Positions 1 through 6,774 of a stretch of DNA of 6,774 bases are shown here, in pieces (position 1 is the first letter of the stretch; each line of letters begins with the position of its first letter). Source of the stretch: Pseudomonadota bacterium (GTDB taxonomy: Bacteria; Pseudomonadota; Alphaproteobacteria; Sphingomonadales; Sphingomonadaceae); assembly GCA_030271595.1 (NCBI GenBank), contig JARXKO010000083.1:1-6774 (forward strand), in the 5' to 3' direction. The notes under the pieces were generated by a model. The model was not told the origin of the DNA and made no database searches. It saw only the letters and a list, made by a program, of their open reading frames with translations. A program made the position numbers and the translations under genes.

Positions 1-644
1 CCCATCCAGCGGGTGCGGCCGGCCTTGGCCAGCGTCTGGTTGCCATTGTCGGGGTTCGACACCGCGCCGACGGTGGCCATGCAATCCGAGCGGATGTAGC
101 GCTGCTCGCCCGAATTCAGGCGGACGATGACCATGCCGCGGTCGCGGCCGACGACCTGGACGTAGGTGCCGGCGGCGCGCGAAATCTGGCCGCCCTTGCC
201 GGGCTTCATCTCGACATTGTGGACGATGGTGCCGACCGGCATCTGACCGATCTCCATCGCATTGCCGGGCTTCACGTCGACCTTCTTGCCGGCGACGACC
301 TTGTCGCCCGGCGCCAGGCGCTGCGGCGCGATGATATAGACCTGCTCCCCGCCCTCATACGTGATGAGCGCGATGAAGGCCGACCGATTGGGGTCATATT
401 CGAGCCGCTCGACGGTCCCGACCACATCCCAGGTGCGGCGCTTGAAGTCGATGATCCGGTACTTCTGCTTGTGGCCGCCGGCGATCCCGCGCGACGTCAC
501 ATGGCCCTGGTTGTTGCGGCCGCCGGTCTTGCGTTTGCCTTCGGTCAGCGCCTTGACGGGCTTGCCCTTCCACAGCGACGACTTGTCGACCAGGATCAGG
601 CCGCGGCGGGCCGGAGAAGTCGGCTTATATGCTTTGAGTGCCAT
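1..644 (-). CDS. rplB: 50S ribosomal protein L2 (3' end missing)
   Basis: L2 is a 23S rRNA-binding protein of the large subunit, needed for subunit association and for building the peptidyl-transferase centre. My translation from the ATG at 644-642 gives [15 protein letters not shown] and runs 214 codons without a stop to the window edge. Family landmarks are [13 protein letters not shown] (residues 41-53), [15 protein letters not shown] (56-70), [11 protein letters not shown] (79-89), [17 protein letters not shown] (137-153) and [11 protein letters not shown] (158-168). Against the usual length of about 273-280 residues, some 60-65 C-terminal residues are missing, including the conserved His-containing loop near the peptidyl-transferase centre. 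The start shares one base with the rplW stop (TAATG), so translation is probably coupled. A GAGGG at 649-653, 4 nt from the ATG, and AAGGGG at 655-660, 10 nt away, are possible ribosome binding sites. Identity is certain; only the C-terminus is unseen. Confidence 0.97.
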   Translation of the reverse strand, partial: MALKAYKPTSPARRGLILVDKSSLWKGKPVKALTEGKRKTGGRNNQGHVTSRGIAGGHKQKYRIIDFKRRTWDVVGTVERLEYDPNRSAFIALITYEGGEQVYIIAPQRLAPGDKVVAGKKVDVKPGNAMEIGQMPVGTIVHNVEMKPGKGGQISRAAGTYVQVVGRDRGMVIVRLNSGEQRYIRSDCMATVGAVSNPDNGNQTLAKAGRTRWM

Positions 645-964
645 TACGCCCTCACCCCTTCGGTGATGTCGATCGACTGGCCCTCGGCCAGCGTGACGAT
701 CGCTTTCTTGACGTCCGAACGCTTATAGGGTTGCCCCTTCCACTTCTTGGTCTTGCCCTTGGTGACGAGCGTATTGACGTTCTTCACCGTCACTCCGAAC
801 AAGGCTTCGACGGCCGCCTTGATCTGCGGCTTCGAGGCGCCGCCGGCGACCCTGAACACCACCGCATTATGTTCCGACACCATGGTCGATTTTTCGGTGA
901 TGTGCGGCGCCAGGACGACGTCGTAGTGGCGAATGTCGATCGCCGTTTCCTGCTTCTTAGCCAT
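644..964 (-). CDS. rplW: 50S ribosomal protein L23
   Basis: L23 binds 23S rRNA domain III at the exit of the polypeptide tunnel and is the docking site for trigger factor and the signal recognition particle. The protein is 106 residues, slightly longer than the E. coli form (100). Seen motifs are APHITEKS (residues 19-26), [14 protein letters not shown] (45-58), [13 protein letters not shown] (63-75) and RRSD-like [12 protein letters not shown] (81-92). By alignment from memory, Glu24 in HITEK corresponds to E. coli Glu18, the residue known to contact trigger factor and SRP. The ATG lies inside the end of rplD: the eight shared bases ATGGCTAA contain both this start and the rplD stop. A GGAGG 9 nt upstream supports the start. 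The 3' end overlaps the rplB start by one base. No abnormal residues were noticed. Confidence 0.97.
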   Translation of the reverse strand: MAKKQETAIDIRHYDVVLAPHITEKSTMVSEHNAVVFRVAGGASKPQIKAAVEALFGVTVKNVNTLVTKGKTKKWKGQPYKRSDVKKAIVTLAEGQSIDITEGVRA

Positions 965-1592
965 TGAACCGGGCCTCCAGCTTTTCCACCCCGGCGCGGG
1001 TCAGGACCAGCGACTCATGGCGCATGATGTCGTACACATTGGCGCCCATCGCCGGCATCAGATTGACTTCGCCGAGGTTCGAGCTGGCGCGGGCAAAACC
1101 GACGTTGAGCGCGTCGCCGTCGATGATCAGCGCGGTCTTGCCGAAACCGAGCTTGCCCAGCTGATCCTTGAGGACCCTGGTTTTGCCGTCCTTGACGTCA
1201 AGATTGTCGACTACGAACAGCTGGCCGTTCATGGCCTTTGACGACAACGCCATCTTGAGGCCGAGCACGCGAACCTTCTTGTTGAGGCTCGACACGAAAA
1301 TACGGGCACGCGGGCCGTGGGCCTTGCCGCCGCCGATGAAGATCGGGGCGCGGCGATCGCCGTGACGGGCGGTACCGCCGCCCTTCTGCTTGCCGAACTT
1401 CTTGCCGGTGCGATTGACTTCGCTGCGCTCGCGGGCGGCGCGGGCCGGGCCGCGGCGGTTGGTCAACTGCCAGGTGACGACACGGTGGAGGATGTCGGCG
1501 CGCGGCTCGACCCCGAAAATGTCGTCCTGAAGCTCGATGTCACCGCTTTTGCTGGCGGCGCCGGAGCCGAGGGTCTGAACCTTGACCTTCAT
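957..1592 (-). CDS. rplD: 50S ribosomal protein L4
   Basis: L4 is an early-assembly 23S rRNA-binding protein whose long loop lines the peptide exit tunnel. In E. coli it also represses its own S10 operon. The protein is 211 residues, compared with 201 in E. coli. The globular N-terminal part begins [10 protein letters not shown]. The tunnel loop spans about residues 48-95 and contains [16 protein letters not shown] (63-78). Lys70 in KQKGGG matches E. coli Lys63, whose change to Glu is known to give erythromycin resistance, so this residue is of the sensitive type. The C-terminal domain contains VVDNL (127-131) and [15 protein letters not shown] (184-198). The start is the ATG at 1592-1590, one base after the rplC stop. 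AAGGA at 1601-1605 is well spaced, and the in-frame ATG at 1868 lies deep inside rplC and would add 92 unrelated residues. Its end overlaps rplW by 8 nt. Whether it autoregulates here cannot be read directly. Confidence 0.97.
   Translation of the reverse strand: MKVKVQTLGSGAASKSGDIELQDDIFGVEPRADILHRVVTWQLTNRRGPARAARERSEVNRTGKKFGKQKGGGTARHGDRRAPIFIGGGKAHGPRARIFVSSLNKKVRVLGLKMALSSKAMNGQLFVVDNLDVKDGKTRVLKDQLGKLGFGKTALIIDGDALNVGFARASSNLGEVNLMPAMGANVYDIMRHESLVLTRAGVEKLEARFNG
974..978 (-). promoter_or_regulatory. Ribosome binding site of rplW
   Basis: GGAGG lies 9 nt before the rplW ATG and inside the last codons of rplD, so ribosomes finishing L4 can restart on L23. It supports the ATG at 964 as the start. 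Confidence 0.8.
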
Positions 1593-1593
1593 C

Positions 1594-2511
1594 TTAGCTA
1601 TCCTTGCTTTCGTCGGCCGAACCGGGGTCGTCGGACTTGGCCGCATCACCGGCACCGTCCGCCGGAGCGTCGGCGGCATTGGCTTCGGCCTCGGCGGCTG
1701 CGGCGGCGGCTTCTGCGCCAGCTTCCTGCTCGGCGGCAATGGCGGCGACTTCTTCATCGCTCGGCAGGGCCGGAATTTCATGAACCGCGGCGTCATCGAC
1801 GAGGCCTGCGGGCGCTTCTTCAGCGACCTTGGCCTTGGGATCGAACAGACCCGCCGGATAGGGCACATCGTCGTGGCGCGGCAGCTTGATCGCGTCGGCG
1901 ACGGTCAGCCAGGAGCCCTTTGGACCCGGGACCGAGCCCTTGACGAACAGCAAACCGCGCGCCGCATCGGTGCGGACGATTTCGAGGTTCTGCTGGGTGC
2001 GGTTGCGGGCGCCCATGTGGCCCGCCATTTTCTTGTTCTTGAACACCTTGCCCGGGTCCTGGCGCTGGCCGGTCGAGCCGTGCGAACGGTGGGAGACCGA
2101 GACGCCGTGGGTGGCGCGAAGGCCCTTGAAGCCCCAGCGCTTCATCGCGCCGGCAAAGCCCTTGCCCTGGGTCACGCCCGATACGTCGACCATCTGGCCG
2201 GCGACGAAGTGATCCGCGCTGATGATCGCGCCGACATCGAGGAGCGCATCCTCGGCGACCCGGAATTCGATGACTTTCGCCTTGGGCTCGACCTTGGCCT
2301 TGCCGAAAGCGCCGCGCTGCGGCTTGTTGACGTTCTTGGCTTTCGCCTTGCCCGCGCCAAGCGCGACGGCGGTATAGCCGTCCCTGTCCATTTCACGACG
2401 GCCGACGACCTGCAGCTCGTCCAGCAGCAGGACGGTTACGGGCACATGCCGTCCGTCCGCCTGGAACAAGCGGGTCATTCCGACCTTCTTCGCGATCACG
2501 CCGGTGCGCAT
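1594..2511 (-). CDS. rplC: 50S ribosomal protein L3 with long acidic Ala-rich C-terminal tail
   Basis: L3 is an early 50S assembly protein whose loop reaches the peptidyl-transferase centre. From the ATG at 2511-2509 it reads [16 protein letters not shown]. Family signatures are [16 protein letters not shown] (residues 113-128), [22 protein letters not shown] (133-154, quoted here only as the landmark ATHG...GQRQ) and [13 protein letters not shown] (155-167). Gln151 aligns with E. coli Gln150, the residue N5-methylated by PrmB. The conserved core ends near residue 210. About 95 further residues follow, giving 305 in total against 209 in E. coli. This tail is rich in Ala and carries roughly two dozen Asp/Glu against about five Lys/Arg, which is unusual for a basic ribosomal protein. 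It stays in frame to a stop one base before rplD and contains the rplD ribosome binding site in its last codons. The open frame extends upstream to a GTG at 2652, but the GAGGAG at 2519-2524 and the conserved MRTGVIAKK start decide for 2511. Confidence 0.96.
   Translation of the reverse strand: MRTGVIAKKVGMTRLFQADGRHVPVTVLLLDELQVVGRREMDRDGYTAVALGAGKAKAKNVNKPQRGAFGKAKVEPKAKVIEFRVAEDALLDVGAIISADHFVAGQMVDVSGVTQGKGFAGAMKRWGFKGLRATHGVSVSHRSHGSTGQRQDPGKVFKNKKMAGHMGARNRTQQNLEIVRTDAARGLLFVKGSVPGPKGSWLTVADAIKLPRHDDVPYPAGLFDPKAKVAEEAPAGLVDDAAVHEIPALPSDEEVAAIAAEQEAGAEAAAAAAEAEANAADAPADGAGDAAKSDDPGSADESKDS
1601..1605 (-). promoter_or_regulatory. Ribosome binding site of rplD inside rplC
   Basis: AAGGA lies 8 nt before the rplD ATG and within the final codons of rplC (the KDS end of the L3 tail). 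It fixes the L4 start at 1592 rather than the in-frame ATG at 1868. Confidence 0.75.
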
Positions 2512-2518
2512 GACCAAA

Positions 2519-2524
2519 CTCCTC
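2519..2524 (-). promoter_or_regulatory. Ribosome binding site of rplC
   Basis: GAGGAG lies 7 nt before the ATG at 2511. It is the strongest Shine-Dalgarno match in the window and decides the L3 start against the upstream in-frame GTG at 2652. Stem-loop D (2532-2554) ends 7 nt upstream of it. Confidence 0.88.
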
Positions 2525-2531
2525 AACAGAG

Positions 2532-2554
2532 GCCAATGGCGAAATGCCACCGGC
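2532..2554 (-). other. Stem-loop D just upstream of the rplC ribosome binding site
   Basis: On the minus-strand RNA, GCCGGUGGC pairs with GCCAUUGGC over 9 bp around a 5-base loop (AUUUC). Two of the pairs are G-U wobbles, which would be A-C mismatches in RNA from the other strand. That asymmetry fits a structure made in the mRNA of this operon. Confidence 0.55.
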
Positions 2555-2577
2555 TTGCAGCCCAAATTATGTGCGTG

Positions 2578-2619
2578 CCCCGCCTGGGCTAGTGCTCCCG
2601 GAAATCGGGAACGGCGGGG
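2578..2619 (-). other. Two-part stem-loop C of the rpsJ-rplC spacer
   Basis: An outer 7-bp stem (CCCCGCC with GGCGGGG) encloses an inner 5-bp hairpin (TCCCG, loop ATTTC, CGGGA). The two parts are joined by 2 nt on the 5' side and 11 nt on the 3' side of the coding strand. Confidence 0.5.
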
Positions 2620-2626
2620 ACGCGGC

Positions 2627-2643
2627 CCGGAGCTAGTCTCCGG
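2627..2643 (-). other. Stem-loop B of the rpsJ-rplC spacer
   Basis: A 6-bp stem CCGGAG with CTCCGG closes a 5-base loop (ACTAG on the coding strand). Confidence 0.5.
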
Positions 2644-2657
2644 CGGTATCACCCAGT

Positions 2658-2675
2658 CCCCGGCCGCAGCCGGGG
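2658..2675 (-). other. Stem-loop A of the rpsJ-rplC spacer
   Basis: A perfect 7-bp GC stem (CCCCGGC with GCCGGGG) closes a 4-base loop, 10 nt after the rpsJ stop codon. No U-run follows, so it is not a standard terminator. It could protect or define the 3' end of an rpsJ-containing transcript. Confidence 0.65.
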
Positions 2676-2680
2676 TCGTA

Positions 2681-2694
2681 CTCGCTTAAGCGAG
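2681..2694. repeat. 14-bp perfect palindrome over the rpsJ stop codon
   Basis: CTCGCTTAAGCGAG is its own reverse complement and contains the rpsJ stop. It encodes the last two codons (Leu-Ala) and extends 6 bases past the stop. With no loop it would be a poor RNA hairpin, so it could be chance or a DNA-level dyad. Confidence 0.6.
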
Positions 2695-2997
2695 CTTAAT
2701 TTCCACATCGACACCCGCGGCGAGGTCGAGCTTCATCAAAGCATCGACCGTCTGCGGGGTCGGCTGCACGATATCGAGCAACCGCTTGTAAGTCCGGACC
2801 TCGAACTGTTCGCGCGACTTCTTGTCGACGTGCGGCGAACGGTTGACGGTGAACTTCTCGATACGCGTCGGCAGTGGGATGGGTCCGCGGATCAATGCAC
2901 CCGTACGACGAGCCGTGTCGGCAATGTCGCCAGTTGCCTGATCGAGCACTCGATGATCGAACGCCTTCAGGCGAATCCGGATGTTCTGCGTTTCCAT
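2686..2997 (-). CDS. rpsJ: 30S ribosomal protein S10 (NusE)
   Basis: S10 is a 30S head protein. As NusE it also pairs with NusB in rRNA antitermination and links NusG to the ribosome. The 103-residue length matches the family. Motifs seen are [14 protein letters not shown] (residues 6-19), the loop [29 protein letters not shown] (starting at 38, in the part of the family that inserts into the 30S head), [10 protein letters not shown] (68-77) and LPAGV-like [11 protein letters not shown] (92-102). It heads the S10 cluster but here follows tuf by 117 nt with no gene between. The ATG at 2997-2995 gives the conserved N-terminus. The purine-rich GGTAGGGA upstream is unusually close to it. The stop codon sits in the middle of a 14-bp perfect palindrome (2681-2694), and a 174-nt structured spacer separates it from rplC. 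Confidence 0.97.
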   Translation of the reverse strand: METQNIRIRLKAFDHRVLDQATGDIADTARRTGALIRGPIPLPTRIEKFTVNRSPHVDKKSREQFEVRTYKRLLDIVQPTPQTVDALMKLDLAAGVDVEIKLA

Positions 2998-2998
2998 G

Positions 2999-3006
2999 TC
3001 CCTACC
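2999..3006 (-). promoter_or_regulatory. Purine-rich, closely spaced ribosome binding site of rpsJ
   Basis: GGTAGGGA is followed by a single C and then the rpsJ ATG. Taken as GGTAGG the spacing is only 3 nt, and as AGGG only 2 nt, shorter than the 5-9 nt seen for tuf, fusA, rplC, rplD and rplW here. The S10 N-terminus is conserved, so the start itself is not in doubt. Confidence 0.5.
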
Positions 3007-3071
3007 GATGCGAAAGAGCCAACGAACCGCGGCAAGGCCACGATCCGTCTAATAAACCAGTACAAATGCGA

Positions 3072-3102
3072 GCCGCGCGACCCTTACAAAGAATCGCGCG
3101 GC
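3072..3102 (-). other. Strong 14-bp stem-loop between tuf and rpsJ
   Basis: On the minus-strand RNA, GCCGCGCGA pairs perfectly with UCGCGCGGC (9 bp). The stem continues through two U-G wobbles and CUU with AAG to a 3-base loop, giving 14 bp. It starts 12 nt after the tuf stop. The following bases (TCGCATTTGT) are only half T, so this is at best a leaky terminator. A tuf 3'-end stabiliser or processing site is equally possible. The remaining 73 nt before rpsJ show no clear promoter. Confidence 0.6.
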
Positions 3103-3114
3103 AGGCGCCCTATA

Positions 3115-4305
3115 TTACTTAGAGATGCTTCCGACAACCCCCGCGCCGACGGTCCGGCCGCCTTCGCGAATGGCGAAACGCAGACCCGGGTCCATGGCGA
3201 TCGGAGCAATCAGCTTCACGCCCAGCGACACATTGTCGCCCGGCATGACCATTTCGGTGCCTTCCGGAAGGACCACTTCGCCCGTCACGTCGGTCGTGCG
3301 GAAGTAGAATTGCGGACGGTAATTGGCGAAGAACGGGGTGTGACGCCCGCCTTCGTCCTTGCTCAGGACATAGACTTCGGCCTGGAAATCGGTGTGCGGG
3401 GTGATCGAACCCGGCTTGCACAGCACCTGGCCGCGCTCGACTTCCTCACGGCCGACGCCGCGGATCAGCGCACCGATGTTGTCGCCCGCCTGGCCCTGAT
3501 CGAGCAGCTTGCGGAACATTTCGACACCGGTGACGACGGTCTTCTGGGTGTCCTTGATGCCGACGATTTCGACTTCTTCGCCAACCTTGATGATTCCGGT
3601 TTCGACACGGCCGGTGACGACGGTGCCGCGACCCGAGATCGAGAACACGTCTTCGATCGGCATCAGGAACGGCTTGTCGAGCGGACGCTCCGGGGTCGGG
3701 ATCCATTCGTCGACCACCTTCATCAGCTTGAGGATCGCTTCCTCGCCGATTTCGGGGTTCTTGTCTTCGAGGACGGCCAGCGCCGAGCCCGAGACGATCG
3801 GAATGTTGTCGCCGTCGAAGCCGCGCTTGGACAGCTCCTCGCGGATTTCGAGTTCGACCAGCTCGAGCAGTTCGGGATCGTCGACCTGATCGACCTTGTT
3901 CAGGAACACCACCATGGTCGGAACGCCGACCTGACCGGCGAGCAGGATGTGCTCCTTGGTCTGGGGCATCGGGCCATCGGCGGCCGAAACGACCAGGATC
4001 GCGCCGTCCATCTGGGCTGCGCCGGTGATCATGTTCTTCACATAGTCGGCGTGGCCCGGGCAATCGACGTGGGCATAGTGGCGGGCGTCGGTCTCATATT
4101 CGACGTGGGCGGTCGAAATAGTGATCCCGCGCTCGCGCTCTTCGGGCGCCTTGTCGATGTTGGCGAAGTCGACGGCGACGCCGCCGCCATGCTTCGCAAG
4201 CACCTTGGTGATGGCCGCGGTCAGCGACGTCTTGCCGTGGTCGACGTGACCGATGGTGCCGATGTTCACGTGCGGCTTATTCCGCTCGAATTTAGCCTTA
4301 GCCAT
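3115..4305 (-). CDS. tuf: Translation elongation factor EF-Tu
   Basis: EF-Tu is the cytoplasmic GTPase that delivers aminoacyl-tRNA to the ribosomal A site. It has 396 residues, close to the 394 of E. coli. The GTPase domain (about 1-205) shows the P-loop GHVDHGKT (19-26), switch I ERGITI with Thr62, DCPGH (81-85, catalytic His85), NKVD (136-139) and SGSAL (172-176). Beta-barrel domain 2 (about 210-300) contains [16 protein letters not shown] (222-237). Domain 3 (about 302-396) contains [22 protein letters not shown] (321-342) and [16 protein letters not shown] (377-392). Ala378 matches the E. coli Ala375 kirromycin-contact position. Gly124, just before Gln125, occupies a place where I recall Arg or Lys in most EF-Tus. 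AAGAGG 7 nt before the ATG supports the start. Many proteobacteria have a second tuf copy elsewhere, which cannot be judged from this window. Confidence 0.99.
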   Translation of the reverse strand: MAKAKFERNKPHVNIGTIGHVDHGKTSLTAAITKVLAKHGGGVAVDFANIDKAPEERERGITISTAHVEYETDARHYAHVDCPGHADYVKNMITGAAQMDGAILVVSAADGPMPQTKEHILLAGQVGVPTMVVFLNKVDQVDDPELLELVELEIREELSKRGFDGDNIPIVSGSALAVLEDKNPEIGEEAILKLMKVVDEWIPTPERPLDKPFLMPIEDVFSISGRGTVVTGRVETGIIKVGEEVEIVGIKDTQKTVVTGVEMFRKLLDQGQAGDNIGALIRGVGREEVERGQVLCKPGSITPHTDFQAEVYVLSKDEGGRHTPFFANYRPQFYFRTTDVTGEVVLPEGTEMVMPGDNVSLGVKLIAPIAMDPGLRFAIREGGRTVGAGVVGSISK

Positions 4306-4312
4306 TTTTACG

Positions 4313-4318
4313 CCTCTT
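4313..4318 (-). promoter_or_regulatory. Ribosome binding site of tuf
   Basis: AAGAGG stands 7 nt before the tuf ATG in an A/G-rich stretch, giving well-spaced initiation for a protein expected to be among the most abundant in the cell. Confidence 0.8.
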
Positions 4319-4340
4319 CTGTTTTAGATTTCCGGACGGA

Positions 4341-4357
4341 ACCGCCGGGTAAGCGGT
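4341..4357 (-). other. Weak hairpin in the fusA-tuf spacer
   Basis: A 5-bp stem (ACCGC with GCGGT) closes a 7-base loop in the 77-nt gap. No U-run follows, and no promoter was recognised in the gap. It may be chance in GC-rich DNA. Confidence 0.3.
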
Positions 4358-4382
4358 CGCGCCCATAGCCACAATTTTTCGC

Positions 4383-6476
4383 TTACGCCAGCTTCGCCTT
4401 CACTTCGTCGGCGACGTTCTGGGGCACTTCCTCGTAGTGCGAGAACTGCATCGTATACTGCGCCCGCCCCTGGGTGAACGATCGCAGCTGGTTGACGTAG
4501 CCGAACATGTTCGCGAGCGGGACGATCGCTTCGACCACCTGTGCGTTGCCGCGGCTGTCGGTGCCCTGGATCTGCCCGCGCCGCGAGTTCAAGTCGCCGA
4601 TGACGTCGCCGAGATAATCCTCGGGGGTGACGACTTCGACCTTCATGATCGGCTCGAGGAGCTTGATGCCGGCCTTCTGGGCGGCTTCGCGCATCGCCCC
4701 GCGGCCGCAGATTTCGAACGCCAGCGCCGAGGAGTCGACGTCGTGGTATTTGCCGTCGAGCAGCTTGATTTCGAAATCGATGATCGGAAAGCCGATCAGC
4801 GATCCGGTCTCGGCGGTCTCGCGCATGCCCTTCTCGACCGAGGGGATATATTCCTTGGGAACGTTGCCGCCCTTGACCGAGTCCTCGAAGATGATGCCGG
4901 TGCCACGCGCGCCCGGGGCGACCGAGATCTTGATCTCCGCGAACTGGCCCGAGCCGCCCGACTGCTTCTTGTGGGTGTAGGTGAGGTCGACCGGACGGGC
5001 GAGCGATTCGCGATAGGCGACCTGCGGCGCGCCGACATTGGCCTCGACCTTGAACTCGCGGCGCATGCGGTCGACGAGGATGTCGAGGTGAAGCTCGCCC
5101 ATCCCCTTGATGATCGTTTGGCCCGATTCATGATCGGTCGAGACGCGGAATGACGGGTCCTCGGCGGCCAAGCGGTTGAGCGCGACGCCCATTTTTTCCT
5201 GGTCGGCCTTGGTCTTGGGCTCGACGCTGAGCTCGATCACCGGATCGGGGAATTCCATCCGCTCGAGGATGATTGGCGCGTTCGATGCGCACAATGTGTC
5301 CCCGGTGGTGGTTTCCTTGAGGCCGGCAAGCGCGACGATGTCGCCGGCGAAGGCCTCGTCGATATCTTCGCGGCTGTTGGCGTGCATCAGCAGCATTCGG
5401 CCGATCTTTTCCTTCCGGTCCTTGACGCTGTTGAGATAGGTGCCCTTTTCGAGCTTGCCGGAATAGATGCGGGCGAAGGTCAGGCTGCCGACGAACGGAT
5501 CGTTCATGATCTTGAAGGCGAGCGCGGCGAACGGCGCATTGTCGTCGGCGGCGCGTGTATCCTCGATGTCCGTATCGGGCTTGATGCCCTTGATCGGCGG
5601 CACGTCGAGCGGGCTCGGCATGTAATCGACGACGGCATCGAGCAGCGGCTGGACGCCCTTGTTCTTGAACGCCGATCCGCACAGCACCGGCACGAAAGCG
5701 CGCGCGAGCGTGCCCTTGCGGACGAGTTTCTTGATCGTCGCGGCGTCGGGTTCGTTGCCGTCGAGATAGGCCATCATCACATCGTCGTCGTGCTCGACCA
5801 CGGTTTCGAGCAGCATGTGGCGATATTCGGCGGCCTTGTCGGCCAGATCGGCCGGAATCTCGACATAATTGAAGTTCGCGCCGAGGGCTTCGTCTTCCCA
5901 GATAATGCCGCGCATATTGACCAGATCGACCACGCCCTTGAGGTCGCCCTCCATCCCGATCGGGATGTAAAGGACCAACGGCTTGGCGCCCAGGCGGTCG
6001 ATGATCGACTGGACGCAGAAATAGAAATCGGCGCCGGTGCGGTCGAGCTTGTTGATGAAGCACATCCGCGGAACGCCGTATTTGTCGGCCTGGCGCCACA
6101 CCGTCTCCGACTGCGGCTCGACCCCGGCGACGCCGTCGAACACCGCGACCGCGCCATCGAGCACGCGCAGCGAACGCTCGACCTCGATGGTGAAATCGAC
6201 GTGGCCGGGGGTGTCGATGATGTTGATCCGGTGCTCTGGCCCCTGCCCGTCCTCGGCCTTCCAGAAGGTTGTCGTGGCGGCCGACGTGATAGTGATGCCC
6301 CGCTCCTGCTCCTGCTCCATCCAGTCCATCGTCGCCGAGCCCTCATGGACTTCGCCGATCTTGTACGACTTGCCGGTGTAATAGAGGATTCGCTCGGTGG
6401 TCGTCGTCTTGCCGGCGTCGATGTGCGCCATGATGCCGATATTGCGATAACGGTCGAGCGGATGGCTGCGGGCCAT
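4383..6476 (-). CDS. fusA: Translation elongation factor EF-G
   Basis: EF-G is the GTPase that drives tRNA-mRNA translocation and, with RRF, ribosome recycling. It has 697 residues, near the E. coli length of 704, and all five domains are present. Domain I (about 1-290) holds the P-loop AHIDAGKT (17-24), switch I ERGITI (58-63), DTPGH (88-92), NKLD (142-145) and CGSAF (266-270). Domain II (about 310-400) includes [14 protein letters not shown] (327-340). Domain III (about 405-480) includes [17 protein letters not shown] (449-465). Domain IV (about 485-605) includes the loop [10 protein letters not shown] (503-512) and [13 protein letters not shown] (576-588), whose His578 lies in the tip that enters the decoding site. 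Domain V (about 610-697) includes [14 protein letters not shown] (621-634). A good AAGGAA precedes the ATG by 8 nt. It lies between rpsG and tuf, the standard str order, and looks intact and functional. Confidence 0.99.
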   Translation of the reverse strand: MARSHPLDRYRNIGIMAHIDAGKTTTTERILYYTGKSYKIGEVHEGSATMDWMEQEQERGITITSAATTTFWKAEDGQGPEHRINIIDTPGHVDFTIEVERSLRVLDGAVAVFDGVAGVEPQSETVWRQADKYGVPRMCFINKLDRTGADFYFCVQSIIDRLGAKPLVLYIPIGMEGDLKGVVDLVNMRGIIWEDEALGANFNYVEIPADLADKAAEYRHMLLETVVEHDDDVMMAYLDGNEPDAATIKKLVRKGTLARAFVPVLCGSAFKNKGVQPLLDAVVDYMPSPLDVPPIKGIKPDTDIEDTRAADDNAPFAALAFKIMNDPFVGSLTFARIYSGKLEKGTYLNSVKDRKEKIGRMLLMHANSREDIDEAFAGDIVALAGLKETTTGDTLCASNAPIILERMEFPDPVIELSVEPKTKADQEKMGVALNRLAAEDPSFRVSTDHESGQTIIKGMGELHLDILVDRMRREFKVEANVGAPQVAYRESLARPVDLTYTHKKQSGGSGQFAEIKISVAPGARGTGIIFEDSVKGGNVPKEYIPSVEKGMRETAETGSLIGFPIIDFEIKLLDGKYHDVDSSALAFEICGRGAMREAAQKAGIKLLEPIMKVEVVTPEDYLGDVIGDLNSRRGQIQGTDSRGNAQVVEAIVPLANMFGYVNQLRSFTQGRAQYTMQFSHYEEVPQNVADEVKAKLA

Positions 6477-6484
6477 TTTCAGAG

Positions 6485-6490
6485 TTCCTT
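6485..6490 (-). promoter_or_regulatory. Ribosome binding site of fusA
   Basis: AAGGAA stands 8 nt before the fusA ATG, 7 nt downstream of the hairpin at 6498-6527, so the hairpin does not hide it. Confidence 0.8.
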
Positions 6491-6497
6491 AGCGATG

Positions 6498-6527
6498 TCG
6501 GGGGCCGGCACATCCGGCTGACCCCGA
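6498..6527 (-). other. GC-rich stem-loop between rpsG and fusA
   Basis: An outer 6-bp stem (TCGGGG with CCCCGA) and an inner 5-bp stem (GCCGG with CCGGC) are joined by a 3-nt bulge around a 5-base loop, giving 11 bp. It begins 14 nt after the rpsG stop and ends before the fusA ribosome binding site. It lacks a U-run, so it should not terminate transcription. Roles in mRNA processing or in slowing readthrough into fusA are guesses. Confidence 0.55.
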
Positions 6528-6541
6528 TATAGGTGTAAAGT

Positions 6542-6774
<233 letters not shown>

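Larger units (their letters stand above)
2512..2685 (-). promoter_or_regulatory. Structured spacer between rpsJ and rplC, candidate RNA leader
   Basis: This 174-nt gap is the longest non-coding stretch in the window, in an operon where the next three junctions are 1 nt or overlapping. Read on the minus strand it holds four consecutive stem-loops: A (2658-2675), B (2627-2643), C (2578-2619) and D (2532-2554), followed by the rplC ribosome binding site. No intrinsic terminator (stem followed by a U-run) and no convincing -35/-10 promoter pair was found. In E. coli the S10 leader recognised by L4 lies upstream of rpsJ. A regulatory leader placed between rpsJ and rplC is a possibility inferred from structure and position only. 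The frame of rplC stays open upstream to 2652 but encodes nothing conserved. Confidence 0.5.

Noticed and set aside
1593..1868. N-terminal extension of L4 from an in-frame ATG at 1868
   Set aside because: The extra 92 residues are rplC read in another frame and are Pro/Arg-rich. The ATG at 1592 gives a normal L4 length and has its own ribosome binding site.
2512..2652. N-terminal extension of L3 from an in-frame GTG at 2652
   Set aside because: It would add 47 residues with no family similarity, it lies in the structured spacer, and the GAGGAG site with the conserved MRTGVIAKK start points to 2511.
2658..2675. Stem-loop A as an intrinsic terminator after rpsJ
   Set aside because: The stem is followed by ACTGGGTGATA rather than a run of T, and rplC to rplB clearly continue the operon.
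2998..3071. Possible promoter for rpsJ (TTGTAC and TATTAG elements on the minus strand)
   Set aside because: The two elements overlap in the same few bases and neither has a partner at a 16-18 nt distance, so no -35/-10 pair can be supported.
2830..4368. A 512-codon open frame on the plus strand opposite tuf, and similar long plus-strand frames opposite fusA and rplC
   Set aside because: They mirror strongly conserved genes on the other strand. In GC-rich DNA with biased codons the antisense frames stay open by composition. Their translations are Arg/Asp/Leu-rich with no recognisable domain.

Overview
The window is a block of core translation genes, all read from the minus strand. In transcription order (right to left) they are rpsG (5' end missing), fusA, tuf, rpsJ, rplC, rplD, rplW and rplB (3' end missing). 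This is the classic bacterial str cluster (S7, EF-G, EF-Tu) running directly into the start of the S10 cluster (S10, L3, L4, L23, L2). No mobile element, CRISPR array, tRNA, rRNA or foreign-looking gene is visible.

The DNA is GC-rich. Continuity of str and S10, and the protein wording (S10 beginning [21 protein letters not shown]-Tu with [21 protein letters not shown], and an L3 carrying a long Ala/Asp/Glu tail), fit an alphaproteobacterium. My best guess is a sphingomonad (Sphingomonadales). That placement rests on remembered family sequences and was not tested by a search.

Layout: 6774-6542 holds the C-terminal half of S7. A 65-nt spacer with a GC-rich hairpin leads to fusA (6476-4383). 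A 77-nt spacer leads to tuf (4305-3115). A 117-nt spacer with a 14-bp stem-loop leads to rpsJ (2997-2686). A 174-nt spacer that can fold into four consecutive stem-loops leads to rplC (2511-1594). From there the genes are packed tightly: rplC and rplD are 1 nt apart, rplD and rplW overlap by 8 nt, and rplW and rplB overlap by 1 nt (TAATG), which suggests translational coupling.

Functionally the block supplies 30S proteins (S7, S10), 50S proteins around the peptidyl-transferase centre and exit tunnel (L2, L3, L4, L23), and the two elongation GTPases. There is no unknown gene system here. The points worth a second look are non-coding: the structured rpsJ-rplC spacer, the tuf-rpsJ and rpsG-fusA hairpins, and the unusually long acidic tail on L3.
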